Assembly: GCA_963576735.1 (NCBI GenBank)
Contig: OY755187.1
Coordinates: 5,952,001 to 6,016,000, forward strand
Reading direction: 5' to 3'
DNA from: Bedellia somnulentella
Lineage: Eukaryota; Arthropoda; Insecta; Lepidoptera; Bedelliidae
DNA length: 64,000 nt
The stretch's first letter is position 1. Each line of letters begins with the position of its first letter. Shown here piece after piece: positions 1 through 10,925 of the stretch. The position numbers were made by a program, and so were the translations under genes. Below the pieces are notes generated by a model, which saw nothing but the letters and a program-made list of their open reading frames with translations, did not search any database and had not been told where the DNA came from.

Positions 1-66
1 CCACAAACTCCGGAGTCTCCGGACTGAGAAGCTATTCATCTAACCACTCGACCACGGACGTCGTCG
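1..66 (-). repeat. S4 tRNA-headed SINE, head fragment
   Basis: Read on the minus strand this is the 5' tRNA-like head of the S4 family (ends in a GTGGTCGAGTGG-like A box). It matches 38739-38787, 60605-60745 and the head at 62290-62372. The window edge truncates it. Confidence 0.6.
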
Positions 67-540
67 TCCTTAAGTTTATGATGATGACTTGTGCATTATT
101 TTTATACGAGGAAGCTTTGGCCATACCCTTGCCAAAAACTGAAGGGATATTGTCAAGTTATCAAAAACGTGACATCAATATCAAGGGCTCAAACAAAAGG
201 GAAGGAATACTACACTATTAGGCACGGCAGCAAAAGTGGCCCTTGAGCGTTCTTCGAAATAAGTACCTAGAGGACCCTTGAGTACAGGAGCCTTTTGTCT
301 CTGAATATTTTATTCCTGATATCATTCTGTATTGTATCTTCCTTAGAGCTAATAAAATGTAAAAAAATAGGCTTTATAATTGTAATATGATATGGTAAAG
401 TAAGATGCAGCACACTTCCGGTCCCCAGCACACTTAGAATACCATGTCCATATCTCGTTTTATTAGGGAATTTATAAGATTGAACGCAGTTTGATAATCC
501 TGGCTTTTATTGCCTGATAATCAGAAGGAAAGATGTTTCC
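67..540. other. Unannotated intergenic stretch
   Basis: AT-rich sequence without a convincing reading frame or a repeat found elsewhere in the window. I see nothing definite in it. Confidence 0.5.
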
Positions 541-595
541 TTGCTTCCCGGCTACTATCACGGTAGTAATCGTTAGTCCATCAAGCAACACGAGA
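541..595 (+). repeat. S5 SINE body fragment
   Basis: The segment CCCGGCTACTATCACGGTAG and what follows match the body of the tRNA-derived SINE at 44862-45150 (positions near 44990). The head is missing. Confidence 0.5.
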
Positions 596-600
596 TCAGA

Positions 601-737
601 AGGGCAAGCACGAGCGCTATTTTATCGACACAATAACGGTTAGAATGAGATGGCAGTATACGATACTAAGTAAGTGTGTAAGAGAGACTGCTTTATCCCA
701 CGCGATAACTAGTTTAAACACGGCTCGTGCTTGCCCT
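601..737. mobile_element. M137 MITE, intact copy
   Basis: A 137-bp element with terminal inverted repeats: AGGGCAAGCACGAGC at the left and its reverse complement GCTCGTGCTTGCCCT at the right. It has no coding capacity. Related copies lie at 741, 22426, 25613, 26522, 37783 and 46003, so it is a small non-autonomous DNA transposon family of unknown superfamily. Confidence 0.8.
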
Positions 738-740
738 GCT

Positions 741-880
741 AGGCCTTACACGAGCGCTTATTTATCGTCACGATATCGGTTAGAATAAGATGACAGTAAA
801 CGATACTAAATAAGTGCGTAAAAGATGGCTGTTTTATACCACGCGATATCAAGTTAAAAGGTCGCTCGTACTTGCTATGC
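741..880. mobile_element. M137 MITE, second copy, diverged
   Basis: Follows the copy at 601-737 after only 3 bp in the same orientation, with the same interior but more substitutions and weaker terminal repeats. Two adjacent copies of different age suggest separate insertions rather than a fresh tandem duplication. Confidence 0.7.
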
Positions 881-2269
881 AGCTTGCACAATCAAACCAG
901 CCTATTCAGAATAAACTTGAGCGGTGGGGAAGCATATTGGCTGTAATGATGACACGGCTACAATCTAAATAAGCCATACGGGCTTTAATTGCTAAAGAAT
1001 CAGAACCCCAAAAAATCAATATTCTTTTGGAAGGGTAAGCCCAATTGCTTTTTAATTTTTATTAATCCAATCAAGCCTAGACACAAAATACTTTTCGATG
1101 GAACTACAAATTGTTAAGATTGAGTCACAAAATTAGTTGAACATAGAAAGAGACCACCTGCCGACCTTCTAAATTAAGTTAGCCTTATTACGAAGGCCTT
1201 AAGACCTTAAATGGCTTGATTAAAACCGGTTTAATCCTCAGATCAGAATGAATAGATTCATTTATCTAGTTGACTTGTTGATCAGTTGAAGACCTTTTCT
1301 CGATGTGTGTTAATTTATGTTGGATGCATATTGTATGATTACTTTCGTAACAATTTTGTTTGTAATTAAAACACTATTGAAATTCTCAATCGCAAAGTAA
1401 TCATCGATAGGGTTAAAATCTATGTTGACGTCATATTTCGTACTCCCATTATCGCGTGATATTTAGAAGATGAAAAATTAATTTAAAATTTAGATTTCTG
1501 TTTCATTCCCTCCATTTTCTAGTTTGGAATTGAATGAAAACCAAACAAGTATAGATGGAATTCGCAATACTAACATATCAGTTCTTATTCACCTTTCCTT
1601 CGGATTGACGAGTTCAGTATGTTTTTTTTTTACGGCATTTGGTAACTGTTTCGGATATCACACACTTTTTCGTACCGCCAGAGTAGAGTGATTTCACACT
1701 GTATGTTTTGCGATGCGATTCGAGAAATAAAAAACTTATATCGTATACACAGGGAAGTAGAAATATGAATTTATGTTTACGTGTGTATAGAATGGAATCA
1801 TGGTCGTTCTGGAAATACAGGCTGTTGTTGGGTGACAGGCGAAATGTTTGTATGTAGTAGTATATTCTGGACAGAATTAGATTGGTTTACTTAATATCCA
1901 ACCTGGTGAACTCAAGTTACTCAGAGAGAAAAACAATAAGAAAACTGTGTGGAAATAATAATAGCATAGGATTCGTTTCGAGCAGAACATCGAGGAAAGC
2001 ATAAATGTAAATTATAATAGTGTATTCTTGCATGTTTCTGTCTCTGCCAACTCATCGTGTATTAAAGGCGTGAATTATGCATATGTACTGGTTGACATTG
2101 AAAGCAATAAAATTAATCTAATCTACAACGGAATCAGATTCATCCATCCATTGTTACACGCCAATGACATAGTCACCTCTGTAATACTTTGTACTAATTC
2201 ACAACATTAATGTAATTCATGTTGTGTCGTCTCGGCTAAAAGGCACTAACTTCTGTTAAGCAGGTATAC
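881..2269. other. Unannotated intergenic stretch
   Basis: AT-rich, with no reading frame above 60 codons that looks like protein and no recognised repeat. Nothing can be supported here. Confidence 0.5.
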
Positions 2270-2275
2270 ATAGTG

Positions 2276-2530
2276 GCTGTGTAGTGCCGGCTTAGAATAG
2301 CACTACCCCATTTCTTCCGGTGGGTGTACGTAAGAGGCGACTTACGGTATTTTGGCTTTTAGGGATTTTTGGGCGATGCGGTTGGAGACCCATCACTAAA
2401 AACCTTTATTTTTACCGTCTTTTCCCCACTCAACTTCCAAAAGTGGCTGAGGAATTTATAAATCCTTAGCTCTGGCTACCCCTTCTAGGGAAATATAGCC
2501 GTGAGTATATGTATGTATGTATGTATGTAT
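2276..2530 (+). repeat. S1 SINE, full length
   Basis: Reference-quality S1 copy. It runs from TGTGTAGTGCCGGCTTAG through the conserved GTAAGAGGCGACTTACGG block, GGCGATGCGGTTGGAGAC and CCAAAAGTGGCTGAGG, to a 3' stem-loop, AGCCGTGAGTATATG and a (TATG)n tail. The family is abundant in Lepidoptera. I see no tRNA-like head. Confidence 0.85.
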
Positions 2531-4057
2531 AGTGCAAAGTACGATCCTACAATCGGTCTTGGATTTAAACATTCCTTGGGCAATGCGCTTGGGGACCTTA
2601 ACCATCACTATTCATATTATCTCCATTCCCCTCATAAGGTATGACTTATATCAGCGCGCAGCTTACTTAGCTCACCGCGGCGCAGGACCAAATCATGTCG
2701 TGATATTCTGAGCCGACATCATCAAGTTATTTTCTATTTGGATATATTTAACATACAAAAGAATTGTTAACACTTACCGGTATAAGAATAAATTCCAAGC
2801 TTCCTTTTAATAAAAATGCACAACACAATAATTGCAATTCCTTGGAGGTTACTGTAGCAGCTCGCTTAACTCGAGATGATTCATCAACAGTAACTATAGC
2901 AATACGTTTCCAAGTAATTCACTTAAAACACCACAAATAATTCACTTTTCACGACACACTTTCACACCCAAATTCTCTTATCCACACTGATTATCAGGTA
3001 ACTGATAAGCTAAGCAACTTATTGAGTTTTTGTATATATTTCAAACATAATCACGTTCTCACTTTATATTATTATAACCTTACTAAGTCAAATAAACACA
3101 ATACACTGCCCGCGCAATGCAATCTGTTGCTCTCCGCTTTTTCCCGGTTACTCACAACTAGAAATCATAAACACTGTTTTATAACTGGGATTAGTAGTTT
3201 ATGTTCAGATGGACTCAATTTAAACACAAAGTTATGATTTATAATTAATTCTTGTTCAATCGTACGTGCTGTAAACAAATGTTGAGTGAGTTTCAACAAG
3301 TTCTGTTTACGTTTGAGTCACGGACGCGCGTGAACCCGTCGCAGTTCAAGTAAGTACTGACTGATGAAGATTTGGTTTTGTTCGTTGCTTGGAAAGGAAC
3401 GTAGCGCGCCATATTCAGACGCTATTGCGTTCCGTTATAACTGAGAGGGTGAATCAAATCAGTCCTTTTCTTTTACCTGAGTTGAAATGCAGCTAAAAGA
3501 ATTCAGAACAACATGTGTTACTTATTGCTGTTCCGCAATTCTAAGTATTTTGTTTTTATTATGATGGTAGATTTGCATGTGGTCTTGTTACCAGTTTTGC
3601 AATATTTTTTGCTGTGCCTTCGTTTTAATGGCCGTGAGGTGTCAACCTTAATTTAAGGTGGACTGCTTAGCATTTAGAATAACTCCACTCTTGGTAAACT
3701 GTCAACACCAATAATGTGATGAGACCACCGTTTTGCCAGAAATGTTCAGAGTATCCTCTTTTTGCCTAAACTATCAAATCCGTTCCTTGAGGATTTACTT
3801 ATTATATCTCTTTGCTTTAATCGTTCGAGGCATTTTTGGGTGATATTACTTGACTGGACACCTATCACCAACTATCCTTTATTGAACGTGAGTACACTGT
3901 CCAAGCAAAAGTTGGGTACTCAGACTGAACTTTTGAGTCTTATTTATACCTTTAATTCACCCCGCGCGAAGAAAATTCTGGACACGCTTGAGTGTTCAAT
4001 CATTATTACCAAACCATTCTTCTTGGATAAAACGAAGGAAGATTAATTAGATAAAGA
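2531..4057. other. Unannotated intergenic stretch with a CpG-richer patch
   Basis: No recognisable gene or repeat. The interval 3265-3430 is richer in CG dinucleotides than its surroundings and contains GTAAGTACTG, which could be a splice donor; see findings. The rest is ordinary AT-rich DNA. Confidence 0.4.
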
Positions 4058-4315
4058 CTACATAGATACATATACTCACGACCCTGAATCCTAAAAAGGG
4101 GTAGCCAGAGCTTTAGAGCTAGAAACCCCTGAGCCTCATTTGGAAGTTGATAGAGGAGAAGACGGTAGAAATAAAGTAACATTGTTGGTGGGTCTCCAAC
4201 CTCAACCTCATCACCCAATAACCACTTTGAAAAATCCCCATAGCCTTAGTTGCCTCTTACGACACCCGTGGGTAGAAAGGGGTATTGACATTCTAAGTCG
4301 GCACTACACGGCATA
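4058..4315 (-). repeat. S1 SINE, full length, diverged
   Basis: Minus-strand copy starting at ...GCCGGCACTACACGGC on the right and ending in a short TATG tail on the left. It belongs to the CGATACTTTATTTC-type S1 variant. Confidence 0.75.
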
Positions 4316-4375
4316 AGTTAAAGACTGTGATAGATACCTATATTGAATATTTTTCAATTCAATGTCTTGAATTAA

Positions 4376-4512
4376 CATACATACATATACTCACGGCTAT
4401 AAATCCCTAGAAGGAGTAGACAGAGCTAAGAATTAGGAATCAGGATTAGATGGTGAAATAAAGGTTATTGGTGATGGGTAGGGAATGCTATTCTAAGCCA
4501 GCACTACACAGC
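4376..4512 (-). repeat. S1 SINE, internally deleted
   Basis: Both ends of S1 are present (TATACTCACGGC on the left, GCACTACACAGC on the right), but about 110 bp of the middle is missing. Confidence 0.7.
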
Positions 4513-4892
4513 AAATAAGTTTTGAATGAAATGGTTGATTTATAGTTTTTAATTGTTTAATTGTTATACCTCAATTGTTATTCGATGTTTACAAGAAATA
4601 ACTAATTTGTTGGTTATTGTGGTTTGCAATTACGATGCGCCAGTTTTTCTTAATAGAAAATTAACGATTCTAGTAATTCATTAAAAGACGATTACATCGG
4701 CGCGTTTGATGTTTAAGGGTTTTTAAATGGCTCTTATGAATAATAATATTAGTTTTTATAGTTTTAAGTAACTTATTATAAAGACGCAAAAAAGCCAATA
4801 GGAATCTTTGTAATATAAATCAACACATTTATACTATATTCTCACGGCTATCTTTATAAGGGATATGTATCCCAATAAGGATATTAAAAATA
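4513..4892. other. Unannotated AT-rich stretch
   Basis: Simple AT-rich sequence with no gene or recognised repeat. Confidence 0.4.
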
Positions 4893-5032
4893 TGTGTCCA
4901 TGCAAAACGTGGGTAGTCTGAACACCAGGTGACAAAGTCACGTGATGTTCAGAAGGATTAGTACCTCTGCCAACCCCTTCGGGGATATTCGGCGTGAACG
5001 TTTATGTTTATATATGTTATGTTATGTATGTT
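4893..5032 (+). repeat. S2 SINE, 3' part
   Basis: Begins at GTCCATGCAAAACGTGGG and runs through GTCACGTGATGTTCAG and CCAACCCCTTCGGGGATA to a TATGTTATG tail. The tRNA-like head is missing, so this is a 5'-truncated retroposon. Confidence 0.8.
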
Positions 5033-5154
5033 TATAAAATAATTATAATTATTAACTCCATTCTGAAAACCATCGCAGGAAGGTACGACTCGCCAATCTT
5101 TCGTCATTACTCTAATGTATTGGTTAGGGGGAATGAGGGGCAAATTGATCGAAA

Positions 5155-5380
5155 CTGAATTTATGTTTAATTGAATTTCAGGTTTGATTTAATTTTAATT
5201 TGATTTGAATTGTCATTTATTTTTCTTTTGTTTTGATTTAAATTGTAGTTTATTTTATTTTATTTTGATGAAATTGTAAACTTAATTTAATTTTAATTTT
5301 TAATACCTACTAATATAGCTCTCAAGTGTAACTTATACAAATGGATCCATTGTTGTCTGAATAAATAAATAAATAATTAT
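5155..5380 (+). repeat. Probable LINE 3' tail
   Basis: A T-rich stretch ends in GTTGTCTGAATAAATAAATA, a polyadenylation-like signal repeated as a short (AAAT)n array. This is typical of a 5'-truncated non-LTR retrotransposon. No coding sequence remains, so the family is not assigned. Confidence 0.4.
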
Positions 5381-5734
5381 TATTTTGGGAATCACTTTTA
5401 GTTTCTCGCTTCTGAAATGGTCGAAAAAGAAAATATGAATTTTAAATGGCAGAAGCGGTACCCCCCGACAAAAGCACAGCATATCCTTATATATTAAACA
5501 AGAGAGGGTGGATTGTGAACCAGCCTGTGTCACGATATGCTAAGAACTAGAAAATTGGTTCAGGTATCAAATTGAAGGTCTCCATCTGAAGTTTTACCGA
5601 AATTTCATACATTTTCCATAACTGGATTAGTTAAATTGTTAGCGATTTATAAATTTGTCAAAATTGCCCCATACTTTACTGGAGTAAAATCGCGCGCAAA
5701 TGTGTCAGTCACGAGATTGAATTGTACACCGGAT

Positions 5735-5781
5735 GCTAAAAAATTTTGTCCACGCGGACGTAGTCGCGGGCAAAAAGCTAG
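5735..5781 (+). mobile_element. Helitron 3' end
   Basis: Contains CCACGCGGACGTAGTCGCGG and ends GCAAAAAGCTAG followed by T. The CG-rich hairpin and terminal CTAG before T match the 3' end of a Helitron family common in Lepidoptera. I cannot place its 5' end. Confidence 0.6.
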
Positions 5782-6239
5782 TATAATAATTATTATCAAT
5801 AACGAAAATATAGACCTGTCATCTCCTTTCCTTGACTCCATAACTCATAATTCATAAAAACCGTCTTTCTAAACTTTCGATCTGAACTATTTTTAGTCAT
5901 TCTGTTTACCCATTTCTTCGATAAAATACGATTGTATAGTAAGAGGATAAATTACCTTTATGAATGTCGATGTTCGCGCGTGATGTTATGTGTTGCCGTC
6001 ATCAAAAAATCTCTGTTCTTTCTTAACTGCACTGATCCGATTTATTGTATGAAATTCCATGTATTAAAAAAAATTGTACCGTCAGATTTTGAATATTATT
6101 ACTCACTAGCTTTTTGCCCCGCGACTTCGTCCGCGTGGACTTCATTTTTTGCATCCAGTTTACATAATACCAAAATACCGAAACACTATCTCAACTTCTG
6201 TTTTTTATATTTATAATCCCGCGGGCATTGTAAATGACA

Positions 6240-6405
6240 TAAAGGACATTGAGGCTTTTTAAGTGATTGTTGGGCGATGCAGTTTGTGACCCATCACTAA
6301 CAACCTTTATTAACCTATCTTTTATCAATATATTTCCAAAATTGGATGAAGAATCTCCGAAGCTATGGCTACCCTTTTATGGAATTTATGGTTGTTAGCA
6401 TATAT
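6240..6405 (+). repeat. S1 SINE fragment, old
   Basis: Recognisable blocks are GGGCGATGCAGTTTGTGACC and ACCCATCACTAACAACC. It lacks the 5' end and is heavily substituted. Confidence 0.55.
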
Positions 6406-6840
6406 TCATAAATGATTGATAGATGGATTTCATAAATTCAATCGCACCAAGTAATGTAAATGTAAAAAAACTCTATACTCGTATTAACTTTCATTTGCTA
6501 TATCAACCCGTTAGGGGTTGAGTTCCAAAAATTCCTTTTTAATTGTTCATAAGAATCATGAAACAAATATACCAAGTTTTTATGTTCAGAAATGAGAATA
6601 TCTTTAGTAAGTACAGATACGGATAGTAGTTTGGCGCTGCGGCGACGGCCCGGTGCTGCCCCCTACACTGACCGTTGGTGATAGTGGGAGAGCTTGCAGC
6701 GATTGGTCGGCAATATAGGGATGATTAGTGGTGGATCTCCTTCCAAAATAATCGCTAAATTGAAGGGATAGTGCTTGTTATTATAATATATAGTGTTATT
6801 TTAAGCTAACAAAACATTTTTTTACAAAAATATTGAATTA

Positions 6841-6930
6841 CCTGAGATACGAACCCGGGACGATTGATTCATAATAGTTCTAATTAAATATTCATAGTAG
6901 TTAGTTATACCGCTACGCCACGGAGACGTT
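6841..6930 (-). repeat. tRNA-like SINE head
   Basis: The minus strand shows TGGCGTAGCGGTATAAC (A-box-like) and GGTTCGTATCTCAGG (B-box-like) about 50 bp apart. No tRNA clover-leaf closes, so this is a SINE promoter head rather than a tRNA gene. Confidence 0.45.
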
Positions 6931-7564
6931 ACCGGGGCGGTGTCAAATTTTTATTACGCTTTATTTCATATTAGTCTTACTATTGATAAACAAATTTGTC
7001 ATTTAAATTGATGAAACCCCTTCATCTTTCCAAAATGAACATTAACAAAGTGTCTGATGTGAATTCCATCGATGATAAAAATAATCGCTGCAATATTTTG
7101 AGCCATATATGAGTTAAGGTTTTTTGATGTTCCTATGAGAACTCTTGCGGATTCCTTAGTTTCAAGGAATCGTCGTCGTTTCATTTAGCTTCTAAATTTA
7201 CATGTTAATATTCGTTTGCAATATAAGTAGATGTAAAAAAAAAAGTATACGATAAAAAAATAGTAGATTATCCCTCGGGAGTTCCTTATTTTCGGGGATC
7301 CATTACCGTACCATTAAGCTTCTAAATTTTGATTTTTATATTAGTTTACAATATTTTACGTTGTTTTAAACGATGCACATGCACAGCGCCATCTCCAATG
7401 CATTTAGTAAGCAAACAATATTTTTGATTTCCCATGGGAACATATTTTTTCCGGGATAAAAAGTACCCTATTATTTAATTTAGACTTCTAACTACACGTC
7501 TGAAAAATTTCAAAGCAATCGGTTCAGTATTTACGGCGTGAAAGCGGAACAAACAAACAAACAA

Positions 7565-8747
7565 ACTAATAAATAAAGAATAAATAAAGGAAAGAAAAAT
7601 TTCGACACAGGCGGGAATCGAACCCGCGACCTCGGGTATACGCCCCGACGCACTGGCAGCCAATTGACACGGTGGCTCAGTTGGCAGAGCGTCGGGGCGT
7701 ATACCCGAGGTCGCGGGTTCGATTCCCGCCTGTGTCGAAATTTTTCTTTCCTTTATTTCTTCTTTATTTATTAGTAATAATCCCCACATGAGGTTTTCAT
7801 GAACAAAAAGATTTAAATTATGTGATAGTTAGGCGTTTTCAACATTTGCATTCTATCTGAAAAGGTAGACAAGTGGCCTTCCGAATTAGTTAAAATTCGG
7901 AGGTAGGAAACGCAAACACTACTTAAACGTGTAAAAGAAATAAAGGATAGAAGAATTTCGCACTGGCAGCCAATTGACACGGTGGCTCAGTTGGCAGAGC
8001 GTCGGGGCGTATACCCGAGGTCGCGGGTTCGATTCCCGCCTGTGTCGAAATTTTTCTTTCCTTTATTTATTCTTTATTTATTAGTAATAATCCCCACATG
8101 AGGTTTTCATGAACAAAAAGATTTAAATTATGTGATAGTTAGGCGTTTTCAACATTTGCATTCTATCTGAAAAGGTAGACAAGTGGCCTTCCGAATTAGT
8201 TAAAATTCGGAGGTAGGAAACGCAAACACTACTTAAACGTGTAAAATAAATAAAGGATAGAAGAATTTCGCACTGGCAGCCAATTGACACGGTGGCTCAG
8301 TTGGCAGAGCGTCGGGGCGTATACCCGAGGTCGCGGGTTCGATTCCCGCCTGTGTCGAAATTTTTCTTTCCTTTATTTATTCTTTATTTATTAGTAATAA
8401 TCCCCACATGAGGTTTTCATGAACAAAAAGATTTAAATTATGTGATAGTTAGGCGTTTTCAACATTTGCATTCTATCTGAAAAGGTAGACAAGTGGCCTT
8501 CCGAATTAGTTAAAATTCGGAGGTAGGAAACGCAAACACTACTTAAACGTGTAAAAGAAATAAAGGATAGAAGAATTTCGCACTGGCAGCCAATTGACAC
8601 GGTGGCTCAGTTGGCAGAGCGTCGGGGCGTATACCCGAGGTCGCGGGTTCGATTCCCGCCTGTGTCGAAATTTTTCTTTCCTTTATTTATTCTTTATTTA
8701 TTAGTAATAATCCCCACATGAGGTTTTCATGAACAAAAAGATTTAAA
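7565..8747 (+). repeat. Family E: 310-bp tandem array with tRNA-like heads and a fold-back end
   Basis: Three and a half nearly identical 310-bp units. tRNA-like heads at 7666-7736, 7976-8046, 8286-8356 and 8596-8666 are spaced exactly 310 bp apart. Each head folds as a clover-leaf: acceptor GACACGG/CTGTGTC, D-arm GCTC/GAGC, T-arm GCGGG/CCCGC with a TTCGATT loop. The anticodon loop GCGTATA lacks the usual T33, so it is unlikely to be a working tRNA. At the left edge (7565-7650) the head and adjoining tail sequence are inverted, giving an arm of about 80 bp that pairs with 7690-7773. Possible flanking repeat AAACAAACAAACT. Confidence 0.85.
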
Positions 8748-8786
8748 CAAACAAACTCACTTTCCCATTTATAATATTAGTATGGA

Positions 8787-8936
8787 TAACATAACATAAA
8801 CGTTCACGCCGTTTGTCCCCGAAGGGGTTGGCAGAGGTACCAATACTTCTGAACTCACATGGCAGCGCCATCTAGTGTCCAGAGAAGGTACCCACGTTTT
8901 GCTTAGATAGTGTACCCACTGGACTATCATGTCGCT
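8787..8936 (-). repeat. S2 SINE, internally deleted variant
   Basis: Has the 3' block CCCCGAAGGGGTTGGCAGAG and an ACATAAC tail, then jumps from CCCACGTTTTGC to a GGACTATCATGTCGC end like that of the 47357 copy. It abuts the Helitron 5' end at 8786. Confidence 0.7.
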
Positions 8937-9621
8937 ATGTATTATTACTCGTAGATGGTTTTAAGTTGACCATAGGAACCAAAGGTGTTTTTTTTCTGTA
9001 GCAACTGTCTGACGATGTATATAATTTTACTACCGATAAAACACTAAGTAAAAACGAAACGAATTTGGGGTTTTTTAAAATGTTACAACTAATTCAGTAT
9101 TAAGCCCGGTGCATCGCTCAACAATAAATCAAAAAGTATTTATTCCCCTCGTACGTCACCCGCGAGAAGATATGGGATAGTACTATCCCACCAAAAACAT
9201 TCTATAAAAAACTAGCCAAGTCTCGATAGAGCTGCTTGTTTATCTCCAAAAAGTAATGAAATCTCTAAAATAAGTGGAGCCAAGTCTAAGTTTCCTTACT
9301 GCGATTTATTTATTATTGAAGTTAATTTTACGTGACACTGCCGTGCCCCCAGATTCTAAGCCGACACTACACGGCATGTCTTTCAGTTTGTGTGGTCTTT
9401 TCTTCGGAAATAAGATTAATAGGATTCCTAAAACCTTGAGCTAAAACAAAGATTTGCCATTTCTTTGTCTAGCGCGAGATAATAGCTATTGTTAATCTAA
9501 TGGCTTATTTACCTCATTCTCGGAATTCGAAATAGAGATGGGTTTATAATTTGGAAATGCCGTAATAAGCAGAAAAAAATAAATAATTTAGACGAATACT
9601 GTTGTTTATATTGAGATTATT
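8937..9621. other. Unannotated intergenic stretch
   Basis: Only a scrap of S1 5' end (CCGACACTACACGGC near 9362) is recognisable. No gene seen. Confidence 0.4.
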
Positions 9622-9758
9622 TAAAGGCAGACGTCCGAAGTATGAAGAATAAGAGATAGAGATGTTTGCCAGGATCATACAAAGTGGCGATCAATTGTCT
9701 CTGCCCACCCCAATGGGAAATAATGGCGTGATTATATGTTTGTATGTACGAAATTAAT
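9622..9758 (+). repeat. RTE-D LINE 3' fragment
   Basis: Matches the end of the 56090-56364 copy: CAGACGTCCGAAGTATGAAG, then GTTTGCCAGGATCATAC and CTCTGCCCACCCCAATGGG, ending in GTATGTACG. It is a 5'-truncated piece of an RTE-like LINE. Confidence 0.7.
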
Positions 9759-10109
9759 ATTTATTACAATCATAGTTTTCGGTGAAAACTCACAAATACT
9801 TGCGCCATGTGTTGATAAGTTCTCATTGGCGTTGGGAATGGCTTTTGATCACCATTTTGAGTGGTCCTGCCAAATCTCTTGAGCTCAACATTGACACTTC
9901 TTCAACATTCATGCTTGCTTTTTCATTCGCCTTTATATCCTCCGTGGTTATCTTCAACTGTCTTTTTTCTATCTTTTTTACAATATCATCCTTCACACCC
10001 CCACCTTTCTCAAATCAAATGATTTCTCACTCGATCATTTGCCTCCCCACATAAGTCCTCTCACTAAGTCTATGTCTTTAAAAGTCCTCTTAATAGAACA
10101 ACATAATGC

Positions 10110-10490
10110 ATAGGTGTGGTTAATTTATCTTGGTTGTTTACGTTGAGGGAAAACATCGTGAGGAATCCCACATGGCTAAGTTTTACTTAGTCACGTGACA
10201 TTGTATTTGTACAAATCGGCAATTGACAGCGTTGCCGTGTAGTGCCGGCTTAGAATGTCGCTACCCCATTCAACCCACGGGTGTCGTAAGACTTAAGAGA
10301 TTTTTGGGCGATGCGGTTGGAGACCCATCACCAAAATCTTTATTACACCATCTTTTCCCCACTCAACTTCCAAAAGTGGCTGAGGAATTTATAATTCCTT
10401 AGCTCTGTGTACCCCTTCTAGGGAAATATAGCCGTGAGTGTATGTATGTATGTATGGCGATCGACTTGCCCCCTATCACGCGCTGCGATG
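10110..10490 (+). repeat. S2 SINE interrupted by S1
   Basis: The S2 body is present on both sides of the S1 at 10231-10457: GGGAAAACATCGTGAGGAAT before it, and TTGCCCCCTATCACGCG after it. The flanks GGCAATTGAC and GGCGATCGAC look like a decayed 10-bp target duplication. Confidence 0.7.
10231..10457 (+). repeat. S1 SINE nested in S2
   Basis: Near full-length S1 with a short (TATG)n tail, inserted into an older S2 copy. This gives the relative age: S2 was in place first. Confidence 0.8.
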
Positions 10491-10504
10491 TTATTGTAAC
10501 CCTT

Positions 10505-10612
10505 CACGTTAGTCCTTTAATTGCCGATCTTTCCCCCTCTAAGTTCCAAAACTGTCTGAGGTCGCTCTCCAAGTTCTGTCTATCCCTTTTTTTTAAAAGC
10601 TGTGAGTATATG
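10505..10612 (+). repeat. S1 SINE, degenerate 3' part
   Basis: Weak match to the S1 3' half (AAGTTCCAAAACTGTCTGAG and AGCTGTGAGTATATG). Confidence 0.5.
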
Positions 10613-10635
10613 TGCATAGACTTTAGTTATAAACA

Positions 10636-10690
10636 TACATACATATACTCACGTCGTTAGTTCCCATTGGGGTAGGCAGAGACAGGCAAA
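10636..10690 (-). repeat. RTE-D LINE 3' tip
   Basis: On the minus strand: CTCTGCCTACCCCAATGGGA then ACGTGAGTATATGTATG. Only the last 50 bp of the LINE remain. Confidence 0.65.
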
Positions 10691-10857
10691 TATATTTTTT
10701 TAATTTTCTCTCTTTAGCCTTTTTCAGTTTCTCAGTCGGGGTCGTCTTTTAGCCTAAGGGAATTAAACTGCAAAATAAAAATTTTAACCAATAACAATAG
10801 AGAATAGAGAGATAGACAGCTGCCCTCCCCTGCCCCTCCCCCCTGGATACGCCAATG

Positions 10858-10925
10858 GCAAAAACTATCGATAGCCCTTTTGTACGATCCTGGTAAACCT
10901 CTCTAGCTTCGTTTACATCCACCAA
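10858..10925 (-). repeat. RTE-D LINE fragment
   Basis: The minus strand matches the end of the RTE-D coding region (CCAGGATCGTACAAAAGGGC). The 3' tip is replaced by unrelated C-rich sequence. Confidence 0.55.

Larger units (their letters stand above)
6106..8786 (-). mobile_element. Composite minus-strand Helitron with nested insertions
   Basis: The right edge reads, on the minus strand, A then TCCATACTAATATTATAAAT, a typical Helitron 5' end. The left edge reads, on the same strand, CCACGCGGACGAAGTCGCGG and then GCTAG before T, a typical 3' end. The body near 7440-7560 has the matching CTTTCACGCCGTAAATACTG and TTTTTATCCCGG blocks. An S1 piece and the family E array are nested inside. Joining the two ends into one element is an inference. 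Confidence 0.5.

Noticed and set aside
7666..8666. Four possible tRNA genes
   Set aside because: They fold as clover-leaves, but the anticodon loop GCGTATA lacks T33, and each is fused to the same 240-bp body in a tandem repeat. They are tRNA-derived repeat heads.
7651..8747. CRISPR-like periodic array
   Set aside because: The period is 310 bp, spacers are identical, and the DNA is eukaryotic. It is a satellite-like array.
9782..10054. 90-codon plus frame; the minus strand is also fairly open
   Set aside because: No motif I can identify on either strand. The minus strand (KRQLKITTEDIKANEKASMN) might be a LINE remnant, but the support is too weak to annotate.
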